Origin: Sesamum alatum
Lineage: Eukaryota; Streptophyta; Magnoliopsida; Lamiales; Pedaliaceae
Reading direction: 5' to 3'
Assembly: GCA_034509735.1 (NCBI GenBank)
Contig: JACGWO010000007.1
Location: 22,658,046-22,722,045, forward strand
Length of the DNA stretch: 64,000 nucleotides
Of this stretch, positions 9,655 through 21,486 are shown piece after piece. Position 1 is the stretch's first letter, and each line of letters begins with the position of its first letter. Under the pieces are notes generated by a model. That model did not search any database and had not been told where the DNA came from. It saw nothing but the letters and a program-made list of their open reading frames with translations. A program made the position numbers and the translations under genes.

Positions 9655-10450
9655 TCAATGAGTGCCTTAGTCTGGATTGTCAAGGCTTGGGGTTCGCGTC
9701 AACAGTTCAAAAACTTGGGAAGTGCATCTGAGAATGGGGACCTCATTTGGTGTTCTTGTCAGAAACTAAGTGTAGTCAGGGTAGATTTCAGACATTGCAA
9801 GATTGGTTTAACATGTTTGGTGTGTCTGTGTACTGACAGTTGGTAGCTCAGTAGTGCTAGCGCTACCGTGGAGGAAAGAGGTGGTGGTCCCATTGAGGTT
9901 TTTTCTCTGTTAATCATATTGATATAGATATAATAGATAAGGTGTCATCGACAAATTGGAGGTTTACAAGCTTTACGGGGAGTCGGATGTAATGTGATGG
10001 AGAGTAGTTTGGGAGAAATTAGTTCGATTGAGCAGTCAGTCAAATACGCCGTGGTTAAGTATGGGAGACTTTAATGAGATCTTAGTGCAGCACGAGAAAA
10101 CGGGTGTACCACGGTCGGTGTGGCAAGTTGAGGACTTTCGACGAGCGCTGATTCGTAGTGATGTGTGACCTGGGGTTCCGAGGTGTTAGATATACTTGGT
10201 GTAATAGGTGACAAGCACCTGATACGATGTAGTCCCAAATGGAAAAATCTTGTGGGAATATGGCATGGTGTGAACGGTTTTTGAGGACTGTAGTAACGCA
10301 TAAAGCAGGCCCATATGGTGATCACATGATGATGTGCATTAAGTGGAAGGAAGGGGGGATACCGAGGGGGCGATGAAAACACCAGTTCAGATTTGAGGCT
10401 CGGTGGTTACAGTTAGAGGAATGCAAGAGGGTGGTTCAGGATTCATTAGT
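9655..10450 (+). pseudogene. LINE endonuclease remnant
   Basis: Recognisable pieces in several frames are SETK-type SEN/SETKCSQGRFQ near 9765-9800, DLGFRGVRYTWCNR near 10170-10210, TVVTHKAGPYGDH near 10290-10325 and FRFEARWLQLEECK near 10388-10430. Together they give the order of the L1 apurinic-type endonuclease that nicks the target DNA. Numerous stops and indels lie between the pieces. The domain reads directly into the reverse-transcriptase remnant. Confidence 0.65.
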
Positions 10451-10949
10451 ACACCAAGATGTGTTGATTCGAACATGCGCACGAGGTGTAAGATTCAGGG
10501 GTGTCGAGTCACTTTGCTTCGATGGAGTAGGGAAGTGTTTGGTAAGGCTACTCGTGGCCTACGGGAGTTGGAGGAGCGATAGAGCTGGAGGCAGGACTGT
10601 TGGACAGGGCAGGGCATGCGAAAATGGAACAGATTTGGGGAAGATCGAGGAGTGTCAAGCCTAAGAGATGTTAAAGTGGAAACAACACAGTAAGTTACAC
10701 TGGCTTCGGGACGGAGATAGTAATACGAGGTTCTTCCATACCCATGTGACCTTCTATAGATGACATAATGCGATTGTACATTTGAGGGATAAGGAGAGGG
10801 TGTCGCAGGAGAGTGAGGAAGATATTCAGGGGGTACTCTTTCGGTACTTTCGGGACATCTTCACGTGCTCCTACGGACTTAGAGCTAAATAAGGCATTGT
10901 CTACTATCCAACCGCGGGTGATTCCGGAGATAAACTGAGCCCTTGTTGT

Positions 10950-12060
10950 TCCATTCACTACAGTGGGGGTCAAGTAAGTTATATTTGGTATATTCCTTTC
11001 AAATCTCCTGGACCCGATGGCATGCCCTCGATTTTCTTTTAAAAATTCTAGTCTGTCGTAGGAGTGAGGTTACTTGTGCTGTTCTTCGCATACTCAATGA
11101 TTATGTGATGTTGAGCAAAATTAATTATACCCATATTGTCCTCATCCCAAGTGTGAAGCGCCGAAAATGGTTGCTCAGCTGCCCGATTAGCCATTATAAT
11201 GTTATTGTTAAAACTACTTGCAAGTGTGGCTAACTGGTAAAACCTATGCTTGATTTTGTCGTTTCTCAGTCTCAGTCCATGTTTATTCAAGGTAGACTTA
11301 TTACGGACAATGTTTTGTTGAGCTTTGAATTAAACCATTACCTTAAGTCGTCTGTCCGGTCTAACTGAGGTTGCGTGGCCCTAAAACCTGACATAAGCAA
11401 AGCCTATGATAAGGTGGAATGGGCGTTTCTCTAGGGAATCTTGCTTCGGTTAGGTTTTAATCGTATGTTTGTGGCTCTGATTATGTTGTTGGTTACCACT
11501 ATTTCGTACTCACTTACATTAAATGGAGAGCACTTTGGTTATTTTTGTCCGGAAACACGACAACCGATAGGGGTGACCCATCTTCTCCATCCCTGTTTAT
11601 CTTCTATGCAAAGGTGTTCTCTTGTTTGATCCAGAAGGCTGAACGGCGTGGTCGGCTTACAGGGGTGTCGCATCTCCTCTTCGCCGATGACACTGGTGTT
11701 CTGTGATGCTACGATAGGGAAAATTAGCATGGTTAGATGGATCTTGGGGGTGTATGCGTAGGCTTCGGAACATGAGATTAATTTACACAAGTCAAGTATG
11801 GTGGTCAGTGGTCAGTGGGGGCATACCTGATGCAGTTAAACGTTTCTTGGGAGCTCTATTGAGGGTTAGGGTGGTTTCGTGTTATGGCAGGTATTTGGGG
11901 TTGCCGGCTATAAGGGGGTGGTCGTGTTGGTTACTATTTAATAGCATTCAAGATCGCCTATGGGAGAGGGTAGAGGGGTGGAATGCGAAGCTCTTGTCGT
12001 AGGCAGGGAATATGGTGCTTATTAAGTCTATCTGCAATCTTTACCGGTATATGTGATGTC
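10950..12060 (+). pseudogene. LINE reverse transcriptase remnant
   Basis: The pieces are in canonical order: SPGPDGMPS (about 11010), a THIVLIPSVK block (about 11130), FIQGRLITDN (about 11285), DISKAYDKVEWAFL (about 11395-11430), and HLLFADDTGVL (about 11670-11700) with an intact FADD catalytic box. They are followed by GRYLGLPA and LWERVEGWNAKLLS-type thumb sequence to about 12000. At least four frame changes occur. The FADD box is preserved although the surrounding gene is dead. Confidence 0.75.
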
Positions 12061-13059
12061 CTGCTTTCAGCTACCAACCTGTTTTGTCTGTAGTCTAGAG
12101 GCTTTGATGGCGGATTTCTGGTAGCATAACCGAGGAGAGAGGAGGGTGCATTGGGTCGCTTAGAGTAAGTTGTGTCGGCCTACGATAGAGGGGGACTGAG
12201 ACTTTGGGAGTTGAGAGAGTTTAAAGTGGTGCTTCCAGCGAAATAGGGTTGGAGGATTCTGTCTAGACCAGATTCCTCATTGACTCGAGTGCTGATAGCT
12301 CGTTATTTCTTGATAGGTTCTTTTCGGAAGCAGGAACGGGGATTCAACCATCATTGACATGGTAGGGCATACTTGGGGCACGACAGTTGTTGGCAGAAGG
12401 GTGTTGGCTGGATCAGGGTCAGTGGAGGTGGAGATTCGATCAGGTGGGGTGATTTTCGGTGAGGAGTGAATATCGACATACGGTGGTGATGCGAGGTCGA
12501 GAAACGGCCTCATCATCTGGTCCAACCTTACATCTATCTAGGGGTCACGGATCTTTGTGGACGGTGATATGGCGGGTTTGGGTCCCTCTGAAGGCCAGGC
12601 TACACATGTGAAAGTTGTGTATGGAGGCCCTACCATCGTAGGGGAGTTTAGCGAGATGAGCCACGAGCATGGATACAGGGTGCGTGGTGTGTGGCGGGCC
12701 GGTGGAATCGACCAAGTAGGTGTTTTTGGAATGTCCGTTTGCACGGCAATTTTGGCCACTATCGAACATAGCTTGTAGATTCCTATCGACATGGATGGTG
12801 GGGGACGGCAGAACGGGTGTTGGGATCGTCCAAGCACTTGGACAAAGAGGAGATGGGCCGCTTTTTCACCTTCTGTTGGGCGGTATTATGATTTTGTTGC
12901 TATAAATAATAGGATTTGGTAGTGTGCTAGTGGTTGGTTTATTGGTAGGGGCTAGTAGTAGTCTACTAATTTTAATAGTATGGGAAGGAGGCTCGTGGCT
13001 ATTAAAACCGGAGGATATCTATATATAGTTCATTTCTTTTTCTCAAAAGAAAAAAAAAT
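12060..13059 (+). pseudogene. LINE 3' tail (zf-RVT-like region and 3' UTR)
   Basis: Sequence after the thumb still reads as LINE C-terminal material in pieces: GLRLWELREFK and LIARYF near 12190-12310, and a cysteine/tryptophan-containing stretch near 12560-12780. No RNase H domain is recognisable. The segment ends at a short A-run (AAAAGAAAAAAAAA at about 13046-13059), taken as the poly(A) tail. Confidence 0.5.
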
Positions 13060-14548
13060 GGTCAATTTATACTTTTGTCACTTTAGTCTCTTAAATTTCT
13101 AAAATTATCATATTAGTCCTTTTTTGGGAGGAAAAAGTACTATAGCTTCCCACCTGAAGTGCTAGTGTTATCCTTTATTTAATGGTTGCTCCCTTGGTGG
13201 CTAGCATCACATTGGGACAAAATTATAAATTGAATTGCGAGAAATGATTGTTATTAATATATTTATGACAATTTGGAAAAAATTACGATGCTCTTGAATA
13301 CAAACCCCGGAGGAAGGTTTTACTATTGTGAAAAATATGAAATAAGATGCTTCTTCATTTATTTTTCATATTAGTTTAGAATATAGAGATTCATTTCAAG
13401 TTTTTGCATGTAGGAAGCTGGAGGATGTGGCTATTTTTTATGGCATGACCCACCAATATGCGAACATGCTAAGCAAATTATTCCTAACCTACTAAGAAAA
13501 GTGTGAAATTTGGAGGATGATGTATAAAAGATCCAAAAGCACGAAAATACACAAATATATTTTTCATGTTAGCTTGTGTTTATGGTGTGGAATATGTAAT
13601 GAGAGGGCCAAAAATACTCACGGATACTAAGTAGATGTTGTATGTGAAGTAATTGTTATAGTAAATGATGTATGTGATGTAATAAAATGAACATGTTTTA
13701 GCTAAAATAATTTAATTAATCAACCAAAGGGTTTAACTTAGTTTAGGACAAGAAGAGTCTACTCAGCATGAGATTAGCAAATAATAAATAAAAATCCTAT
13801 TCTAAGCATCAAGAAAAATACTAAAAATATAAAAGAGAGACACAACACTTCATGTTCTCGTAACGACTTAGAACATCTGTGACTTGCTCACAACTCCTAA
13901 GTATCATAGAATTACGATAGGAGAAGAATTTTGGTATAAAACGTGACTTTAGGACAAAAACACAACCCTGGAGGTGGAACATTGCTTGGGCGTGTTCTAG
14001 TCTGCTCCCACGTTGAAAGATTTCAATAAAGAACAAGCCTGTGTTGTGCAATACGGCTTGAGTGTGTAACTCTCGGTCTAGATGCTGATGTGATTGTTTG
14101 TGTTCAAAGTTTCTATTATTCAACTTATGTTTAATTTTCTTCTTTTTTGAGAAAGAATCCATAATGACAAAAATGCCATTACAGACTAAGTCATGATCAT
14201 TTTCCCCACATTTTTACTAGAAAATGGCCACAAGGATTGATTTGAGAAAAAATCAAAATTCAGGGATGCTAATACCAGGAAATGAAGAGGATGGACTAAA
14301 GCGACTTTGAACACAAACTTAACAAACCAACTATAATATTTACCCTAAGATAAATTGGGGGACTAACCTGTAAAAAACTATCTTAACACTTTGATGCTTA
14401 AGTTAGTAACGATTCATGCTAGGATTTAAGCAAAAATAATTGAATATGAAAAAAAACTAGCAGGTGAGTGAAAAATATGCTAAGAAAATGTTAAATATGC
14501 TCGAAAGTGTGCAAAAATGTCCAAAATGGCATATTTCCATCCTTGTCA
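13060..14548. other. AT-rich spacer, no gene seen
   Basis: There are no recognisable domains. Near 13080-13140 the words TTAGTCTCTTAAATTTCTAAAATTA and ATTAGTCC recall one arm of the TIR element at 22.1-23.3 kb, but I see no opposite arm. A 113-codon minus-strand frame at 13821-14162 has no features of a gene. Confidence 0.5.
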
Positions 14549-14792
14549 AGTTAAAAACCAAGAATATGTTTGAGAAAGAATTTCATTTACTAACTTACAT
14601 TCTCAAAGCAAAGGAAGAAAATATATACATTACAATCTATCTATAGAAGAGCTATAATAGTGGGCTATACTAAGAAACAAAATCACTATCAAATCACTAC
14701 CATATACAAAGAGATATACCTAGCCTAATTACAGTAGTATACAACAGAAAACTAGTCAACCAACTTGGAAGAGATTTCATCAAATATTAACA
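14549..14792 (-). repeat. 3' LTR of copia-1
   Basis: On the element's strand it starts TGTTAATATTTG and ends TTTTTAACT. It is 244 bp and is repeated at 19131-19372. The outer flank carries the TGTCA duplication. Confidence 0.92.
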
Positions 14793-14800
14793 CTCCCCTT
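14793..14800 (-). other. Polypurine tract of copia-1
   Basis: On the element strand AAGGGGAG immediately precedes the 3' LTR, the expected site for second-strand priming. Confidence 0.8.
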
Positions 14801-15575
14801 CAAGTTGGTGAATAGATATCGCTCATGCCTATCTTTTTCAAACATTGGTGAAAACCTTGACTTGACACTGCCTTAGTGAGTATATCTGCAAGCTGGTCTT
14901 TAGTACGAACATGAGGAACTTCAATGGCTTTTGCCTCTAATTTTTCTTGATGAAATGCCTATCGATTTCAACATGTTTGGTTCAATCATGGTGAAAAGGA
15001 TTATGTGCAATATCAAATGCTACCTTACTATCATAATATAACTCATGGGATTGTTTTGCTTAATGTTCAACTCTTGTATCAAATTTCTAATCCATAGTAA
15101 TTCACATATTGCCTTAGCCATTCCCTTGAATTCAGCTTCAACACTAGATCTAGCTACTACTCCATGTTTTAACTTCTCCAAGTAACCAGATTTCTGCCTA
15201 CAAATGTGAAATACCCAGATGTAGATCGTCTATCTTCAATAGAACTAGCCCAATCAGCGTCTGTGTATCCTGTTATATCCAAATGATCACCTTTCACAAA
15301 CATAATTCCTTTTCCACGTGTTGATTTCAAGTAGCCTAGTACTCGGATAACAACAGTCTTATGTTCTTCATTCAGAGAATGCATGAATTGGTTCACAACA
15401 CTAACTGCATAAGCCAAGTCAAGTCGAATATGTGCAAGGTACATTAATCTTCCAACAAGGCTCTGATAGCATCCTTTATCAACAACAACTTGATTTTGAT
15501 GAACACCCAATTTAATATTTTCTTCCATTGGAGTACCAATAGGTTTACATGCTGCCATACTAGTTTCATTTAATA
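14801..15575 (-). pseudogene. Copia-1 RNase H and reverse-transcriptase connection
   Basis: The main frame (15558-15169) includes PIGTPMEENIKLG, YQSLVGRLMYL and TGYTDADWASS, the last containing the first catalytic Asp of the copia RNase H. In other frames to about 14810 the rest of the domain is traceable (VEAEFKGMA, then [13 protein letters not shown] and ADILTKA-like stretches, then LKGSVN just before the polypurine tract). The domain is therefore full length but broken by small indels. Confidence 0.8.
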
Positions 15576-15594
15576 GATCTAAAGTATATATTCG

Positions 15595-16250
15595 TTAGGA
15601 TAGAAAAATACCTCTATTTGATCTCGACACTTTAATTCCAAGGAAGTACTTTAATTGGTCGAGGTCTTTCATTTCAAACTCGCGAGAAAGATGCTCTTGC
15701 AATGCCTTCTTTTCTTCAAGATCATTTTGAATCACTATCATATCATCAACATAAACAATTAGAGTAGTAATCCTTTCTTTATTTTGTTTCAAAGAAAAAG
15801 AGTGTGATCGGAATTACTTTGCTTGTACCCAAGTGACTTCATACACTTTGTAAATCTTCCAAACCACGTCCTGGATGATTGCTTTAAACCATATAAGGCC
15901 TTTTTTAATCTACAGACTTGTTTACCTTTCATAGCCTCCATATTACACCCAAGAGGTGGTACCATGTAAACCTCTTCTTGAAGGTCTCCATGTAGGAATG
16001 CATTTTTCACGTCAAATTGGTGAAGAGACCAGTCAAGGTTCACTACCAATGATAGAAGAATACGAATGGTGTTGATTTTGGCTACTGGAGCAAATGTTTC
16101 GGTGTAATAAACTCCGTAAGTTTGTGTGTACCCCTTAGCAACAAGTCTTGCCTTATAGCGTTCGATTGTCTCGTCAGATCTATACTTAATGGTGAATACC
16201 CATCTACATCCAACCGGTTTCTTTCCTTTAGGAAGATCAACTATCTCCTA
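15595..16250 (-). pseudogene. Copia-1 reverse transcriptase
   Basis: Two frames (16049-15789 and 15792-15595) overlap by 4 bp and together read WSLHQFDVKNAFLHGDL (catalytic Asp), CRLKKALYGLKQS, then LIVYVDDMIVI, the YVDD catalytic box, and FEMKDLDQLKYFLGIKV. The N-terminal part (KARLVAKGYTQ-type region) is traceable to about 16240 in another frame. A single frame change near 15790 separates the halves. Confidence 0.85.
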
Positions 16251-16554
16251 TGTTGAGTTCTTTACGAGGGATGTCATTCTTTGTTCATTGCTTCTCTCCA
16301 CCTTGGGTCTTTCAAAGCCTCCTACAAATTATTAGGATAGATACAGTAGATAATTGGTTTACAAAGGATATGTTATCTTTTGACAATTGGTCATATGCCA
16401 CATGGTTACTAATGGGATATTCTAGTTTAGAACTTAAAAGAGGCTCACGTGTCACTTTAGGTATTCCTCTAGTGACTCGATCAGGTAGAATTTTTTGGTC
16501 TGATAGATCAGAGTTTACCTGAGACTCAGTGATAGAATCAACTTGAGAGAGCAA

Positions 16555-17560
16555 TTAGTTGAATGGTACATCATGAAGGTGGGGATTTTCCTGTGATGCT
16601 ACTTCCACATGCTCTTGAAAGTTCTGCACATCTGCATTCTCAACATATCCTTGGCTACTTTGATCCTCCAACATTTGATCTGCTTCGTTTCTGATGTCAA
16701 CATCTAGATCTAAGTTCCTGCCACCACTTATATTTATAAATTTTAAGGTATCAAATGAATTATTTAGATTCAACAATTCAATTTTATTCTCCCCCTGACG
16801 TGGAGACATAAGAGCATGATAATACATGGTATCTTTATGAAAGTCAACATCCATAGTAACGTACAACTTCCTAGAATGCGGTGGGGGGTGATAACATCGA
16901 TAACCCTTTTGATATAAAGAGTAGCCAACATACACAAATCTAAGAGCTCGAGGTTCCAACTTATTCCTCATAGATTTGTGAAGATGCACAAAGACTACAC
17001 ATATAGTTTTGGTGGCAAGTTTGCTTCAACAAAATTGCTTGTTGCCCTATGAAAAACATCAAACAGAGTATGAAATTGTAGGGTACTAGAAGGGATTCGA
17101 TTTATGAAGTAGGCTGCAGCAGTGATGGCTTCACCCCAATAACTAGTAGGCATGTGAGCTTCAAACAATGAAGCACGAACAACCTCAAGAAGTTGGAGAT
17201 TCTTGCGTTTAGCAACCCCATTTTGTTGAGGTGAGTGAGGACAAGTCGTTTGATGAATAATTCCATTCAAGTCCAAGTAATTTTTCAAAGCTTGATTAAC
17301 AAATTCACCACCATTATCAGTGTGAAAAACTTGTATATGAGACTGATATTAGGTAGCTACCATCCTATGAAATTTTTGAAAAATTAGATTAACTTCAATT
17401 TTGGATTTCATTAAGCAAACCCAAGTCATATGAGTATGATCATCAATAGAGAAAACTATCCACCATGCGCTATTTAAAGAATACACTAGTGCAGGGGCCC
17501 ATATGTCCGAGTGGATTTTCATAAATGGTTTGTGACTCTTACTCATACTAATTCAAAATG
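16555..17560 (-). pseudogene. Copia-1 integrase
   Basis: Three fragments cover the core: 17546-17349 with IHSDIWAP (first catalytic Asp), 17288-16995 with HSPQQNGVAKRKN, and 16989-16555 with the C-terminal FVGY-type region (RFVYVGYSLYQKGYRCYHP). The HTDNGGEF motif with the second Asp spans the gap at about 17290-17320. The third catalytic residue, normally Glu in QNGVAERKN, is Lys here, so the enzyme would be dead even if the frames were intact. Confidence 0.85.
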
Positions 17561-17599
17561 AAGTACGATGACTCGCAGCTAGTTCACAAACATCACATT

Positions 17600-18160
17600 T
17601 GAAATTGACATTGGCTAATTCAGAAAATAATTTCTTTAAATATCCAAAAGAGGCATGACCCAAGCGTCTATGCCATAACCATATGTTTGAATACTGAGGT
17701 TTATCTAAGTTTTTACCGCAAACACTGTCGTTAATTTATTTGGATGTTTGAGATCAAGATAATATAGCTTCCCTCTTCTAGTGCCATAGCCAATCGTCTT
17801 TCGTGTCTGGATATCCTTGAAAACGGAAAAAATTAGGCCAGAATATCACAGTACATTGTAAAGCAAGAGTAATTTGAGCAATAGATAATAGATTATGGTT
17901 AAGTGTGGGAACAACTAGGCCTGAATTTAAATTCAACTCTTCAGTAAGGTAATGATACGCTTTTTGGAGAGTTTTACAGACTCAACATGATTAACATCAA
18001 AGGTCATATGATCAATTGCACCAGAATCAATTATCCAAGAATTATTATTAGTAGAAGTTTGAAAAACCTTACCAGCATCAGATGGTTCAATCACAATAAT
18101 AGAAGCTTGGTGACTTGATTCCTCAAGAGTCTTATATGATGGTTCTACCACAGGAACAAC
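17600..18160 (-). pseudogene. Copia-1 protease and pre-integrase domain
   Basis: The frame 18151-17933 contains WIIDSGAIDHMT; DSGA is the active-site motif of retroviral-type aspartic proteases in copia polyproteins. Near 17640-17670 another frame encodes WHRRLGHASFGY, the His-containing start of the gag_pre-integrase zinc module. Stops and indels separate the two. Confidence 0.75.
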
Positions 18161-18189
18161 AACATGGTGGTGTGATTTGGAATTTTATT

Positions 18190-19060
18190 TGCGGGCAACC
18201 TTGGTAGGATTCCATCACTCCGGATACCTAAATCGAGACTTATTATGTCCAGATTCTCCACAATTAGTACAAAAACGTCCAGTGTGATTATTACGATTTT
18301 GTGATTGATCATCAATATAATTCATGGTTCTAGGTGCTCGATCTGATTTTTGACTTATTTGGTTGGATTTGGATGTATCAAGACTATTAGATTCATTATT
18401 GAGTGTTGTTCTTCGAATATAATCACTGCGTACATACACATAAGTTTCTTCAAGATCTAGTGCGGGATCCTTTCTAAGTATTTCTCCCTGAATTTGTTCA
18501 AAATCTGCATCTAGTCCATTTAGAAATATGTGGACCCGTAATCTTTCAAAATATTTTTTTATATGCAATAACATCATCTAGATCTTTAATTTTAATCTTA
18601 TCACGATGATCCAACTCTTGAAAGATTTCAATAAGATCACCATAATATGTGGATAAAGGACGACCAACCTATTTGGTAGAGAAGGCCTGTTGATTCAAAG
18701 CAAAGAGTTGTGATTCATCTGTTCCGTCATAGAAAGTTTTGGCAAGAGCACTCCAGATTTTGCGTGTGGTACATAATAGAATATAGCGCTTCATAATCCA
18801 GGCGGTATTGAGGTGAGTAGCCATCCTTTCACTTTTTGATTTTCAACATACCATTTTGTGTATGTGGGAGTTGGAGGATCTTTTTCACCGATTATGTACT
18901 ATAACTTCTCACGACCAGCGATCTGCATTTCCATGATTTGGGACCATAGGTCATAATTGGTTTCAGTGAGTGTAATACAAATAGTAAAACTGGAATTATC
19001 GGATTGAACATAGATAATTGGTATAGAAGATGAGGCCGGAATGAATAATTCACTCATGAT
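18190..19060 (-). pseudogene. Copia-1 gag
   Basis: The best frame (18577-18215) matches the C-terminal half of copia gag: RLRVHIFLNGLDADFEQIQGEI and then CTNCGESGHNKSRF. The latter is a zinc knuckle in which the last Cys is Phe, so the CCHC motif is broken. Upstream in other frames are W.QIMEMQIAGREKL-type and YTKWYVENQKVKGWL-type pieces of the N-terminal gag domain, back to a start near 19056. Confidence 0.75.
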
Positions 19061-19118
19061 GCAAGAATGTCTTTTTTTCTTTTTTTTTTTCTTTTTTTTC
19101 CTGGATACGAATGAACCC

Positions 19119-19130
19119 GCTCTGGTACCA
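19119..19130 (-). other. Primer-binding site of copia-1
   Basis: On the element strand TGGTACCAGAGC directly follows the 5' LTR. It matches the initiator-Met tRNA site (TGGTATCAGAGC) used by plant copia elements except for one base. Confidence 0.85.
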
Positions 19131-19372
19131 AGTTAAAAATTAAGAATAGTTTGAGAAAGCATTTCATTTACTGACTTACATTCTCAAAGCAAAGGAAGAG
19201 AATATATACAGTACAATCTATCTATAGAAGAGCTATGATAGTGGGCTATACTAAGAAACAAAATCACTATTAAATCACTACCATATACAAAGAGATATAC
19301 CTAGCTTAATTACAGTAGTATACAACAGAAAATTAGTCAACCAACTTGGAAGTGTTTCATCAAATATTAACA
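19131..19372 (-). repeat. 5' LTR of copia-1
   Basis: 242 bp, a copy of 14549-14792 with about 10-12 substitutions and two single-base indels. It is flanked outside by TGTCA at 19373-19377. Confidence 0.92.
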
Positions 19373-19604
19373 TGTCATACCCATTCTCCTATTTATGGGA
19401 GAAGCATGGAAGATATAGAACGTTATTGAGCATGATCCATTTGTCCCATGATTGTATGGCAAGTTTACCATCATGGGAGTAGGAATGAAAATGGGGCGAG
19501 TAAGGCGGGTCCCTAACCGGTCACATTTAGGGCCGATTCGAAGCCAATAAATCTAGACCCCACCAGGTCCGGACGGGTTTTAGATTTTGATGACCCGCTC
19601 AGAA

Positions 19605-19624
19605 CCCCCCCCCCCCCCCCCCCC
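19605..19624 (+). repeat. Homopolymer (C)20
   Basis: An uninterrupted run of 20 C sits in the left sub-terminal region of the hAT element. Length may be unreliable in an assembly. Confidence 0.9.
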
Positions 19625-19821
19625 AGTTATTTTTTTTATTAATTATAAGTTAATATACTAATTTCAAGAAAAACCGCAATCGAAATCGCTTGCTTTCAAG
19701 TCTGCTTTGACTAATGGGATAGTAGTGCTAATTTTTATGAATATATTGAAGTTATGTTGTGGGTTTGGTTTTGACCCTTGATGAGATGAGGAATATTTGT
19801 TTAATGGGATAACAACACCAT

Positions 19822-20290
19822 CCTTTCTAGAGTTTTGATGTAATTACATGTAAACCCCTTGTGGTTTGAAAAATTACACCTTGTACCCCTGACGTTTGTT
19901 CTCGTTCAACAAATAGATCCTTTTGTTAGTTGAATGAAAATCCATATTTATCCTCGATTGACTTACAGACTTATCGTAGGTCAAACAAATCTTTTCTGAC
20001 TAAACTACCCTTATAAGGGTGAAGATGTACCTCCACACATACATTAGTGCGTGAAGATGTATAAGGGTAGTTTGGTCAAAAAAGATTTAGTTGGCCTACA
20101 ATAAGTGAATAATAAGTCGATCAAGGGTAAATATGAGTTTTTATTCAATTCTTTTGTTGATGTCCATAAATTTCATGAATGTTGGCTAACAGATGGATCT
20201 ATTTGTTAGATAAAAGAAACTTCAAGGTTACTAGATATAATTTTCAAACCATGGGGGGTTTACGTGTAATTACACTAAACCTCAAGGAAA
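19822..20290. mobile_element. MITE nested in the hAT element (left)
   Basis: The left arm (CCTTTCTAGAGTTTTGATG, then TGTAATTACATGTAAACCCC) is the inverse of the right arm (GGGGTTTACGTGTAATTACA, then ending GGAAAGG). Similarity continues inward through AACAAATAGATCC. A 3-bp CAT occurs on both flanks, but the duplication size is not certain. Confidence 0.7.
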
Positions 20291-21129
20291 GGCATTGTAA
20301 TCAACCATTTTTTAATTATGCCTGTTTTGCATTTCTCGATGGAAATTTATAGTGAAATGAAGTAGGTTTATGTTTGGTACACTCTTAAAAATGGAACCGT
20401 TAACTTGGAAAGTTGTTTGCCCTATACTTTTCTTGACTTTTATTCCATATTGATATTTATATAACTCTACTAGTGGTCTATATTGAAAGAATTTGTGGTT
20501 CATATGTGATTACTTTAGTGAATGGAGTAGCAAGTGTAGTAATCTATGAGCATGCTTGTTTGGGTTTCTTGTCAGCATGTTAGTAAATACTTTAAATACC
20601 AACCTAGTGATAGATAAAAAAATTAATCTTTGTGGGTAAAGATATGTAAAGGGTTGACGACTTTTCCTATTTATGAATGAAAGACTATGTTTGTCTTCTA
20701 CTTTAGAAATATATTTGAGGTTATGGATGTTCATCTGAAGGTTGCATTATTGGGTCCGTGTTATTCTTTTTTGAGTTCTGCTCAGAGGCAAAAATGGGGT
20801 TATGCAACACTTCTATTGCTCTAACGGCAAATACCATGAAAATCATATAATTTTCAACTCTATTTGACATAAACCTTACAAGTTACCTCATTGCATCTCA
20901 TTGTATGAAATACCTCATACTTAGTCTCTTGGATTTATGCTAGTACTCTAATATAATCTACTAAAAATAGAAGTTAGTCGGATTTTTGTACAACTATGGA
21001 CATAGTTTATGTCTTTAGAATTTACATTTTTATGGAAATATATATTCAACTCATTTTCATTTAATAGATGGGATCAGAAGGGGAGATAATTCTCATCCAT
21101 TTATCAATCTTCCAGAAAGCAATACAAAA

Positions 21130-21480
21130 TTAGAAATGACATTCGAGGATAATAGTGGAGATGATAATGTTGGGGTTGAGGATATTTTGGAGATTGTGGT
21201 AAAAGGAAGCCAAGGTCTAAGGTGTGAATCACTTCAAAAGAGATAAAGTTGGCAATTTTGGTATACAGAGTGTAAATATGGCAAAGTGTGCGTAAGGCTG
21301 GAAGTGATTATGGTACCATTGATTTACTAAAGAATTATGATAAGACTTGTAAAAGTTGCCCTAGAAAATTGGATAACCGACAAAGTTTGATGTTGCCAAA
21401 TAAAAAAATTAGTGGAAGTCAAGAGTCTATAACACATTTCCAACCAAGAAGATTCGATACATGAGCTTATTGTAATGGTT
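21130..21480 (+). pseudogene. hAT transposase N-terminus with BED-type zinc finger
   Basis: In pieces the translation gives CKYGK (first cysteines of a BED finger), a stretch reading YGTIDLLKNYDKTCKSCP (the His-to-Asp-altered second half) and then an ITHFQP linker of the kind that follows BED in plant hAT transposases. The MITE at 21487 begins immediately after the linker and interrupts the coding region. Confidence 0.55.
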
Positions 21481-21486
21481 ATTTTG

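Larger units (their letters stand above)
7700..13059 (+). mobile_element. Decayed L1-type LINE
   Basis: Fragments in multiple frames follow the plant L1 order: an ORF1 DUF4283-like region with a zinc knuckle (about 7.9-8.4 kb), apurinic-type endonuclease (9.66-10.45 kb), reverse transcriptase (10.95-12.05 kb), zf-RVT-like tail (12.1-12.9 kb) and a short A-rich end at 13049-13059. Dozens of frameshifts and stops make it a fossil. It is clearly more GC-rich than the flanks, particularly G-rich on this strand. I could not find a target duplication, so the left boundary is approximate. Confidence 0.75.
14549..19372 (-). mobile_element. Complete Ty1/copia retrotransposon (copia-1)
   Basis: Two direct LTRs of about 243 bp bound a minus-strand gag-pol. 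TGTCA is duplicated exactly outside both ends (14544-14548 and 19373-19377). A primer-binding site follows the 5' LTR and a polypurine tract precedes the 3' LTR. Gag, protease, integrase, reverse transcriptase and RNase H appear in the copia order but with many frameshifts and stops. The LTRs differ by roughly 10-12 substitutions by eye, so the insertion is not recent. Confidence 0.93.

Noticed and set aside
13821..14162. 113-codon minus-strand frame
   Set aside because: It has no domain, no conserved neighbours and its surroundings are stop-rich spacer. I treat it as chance.
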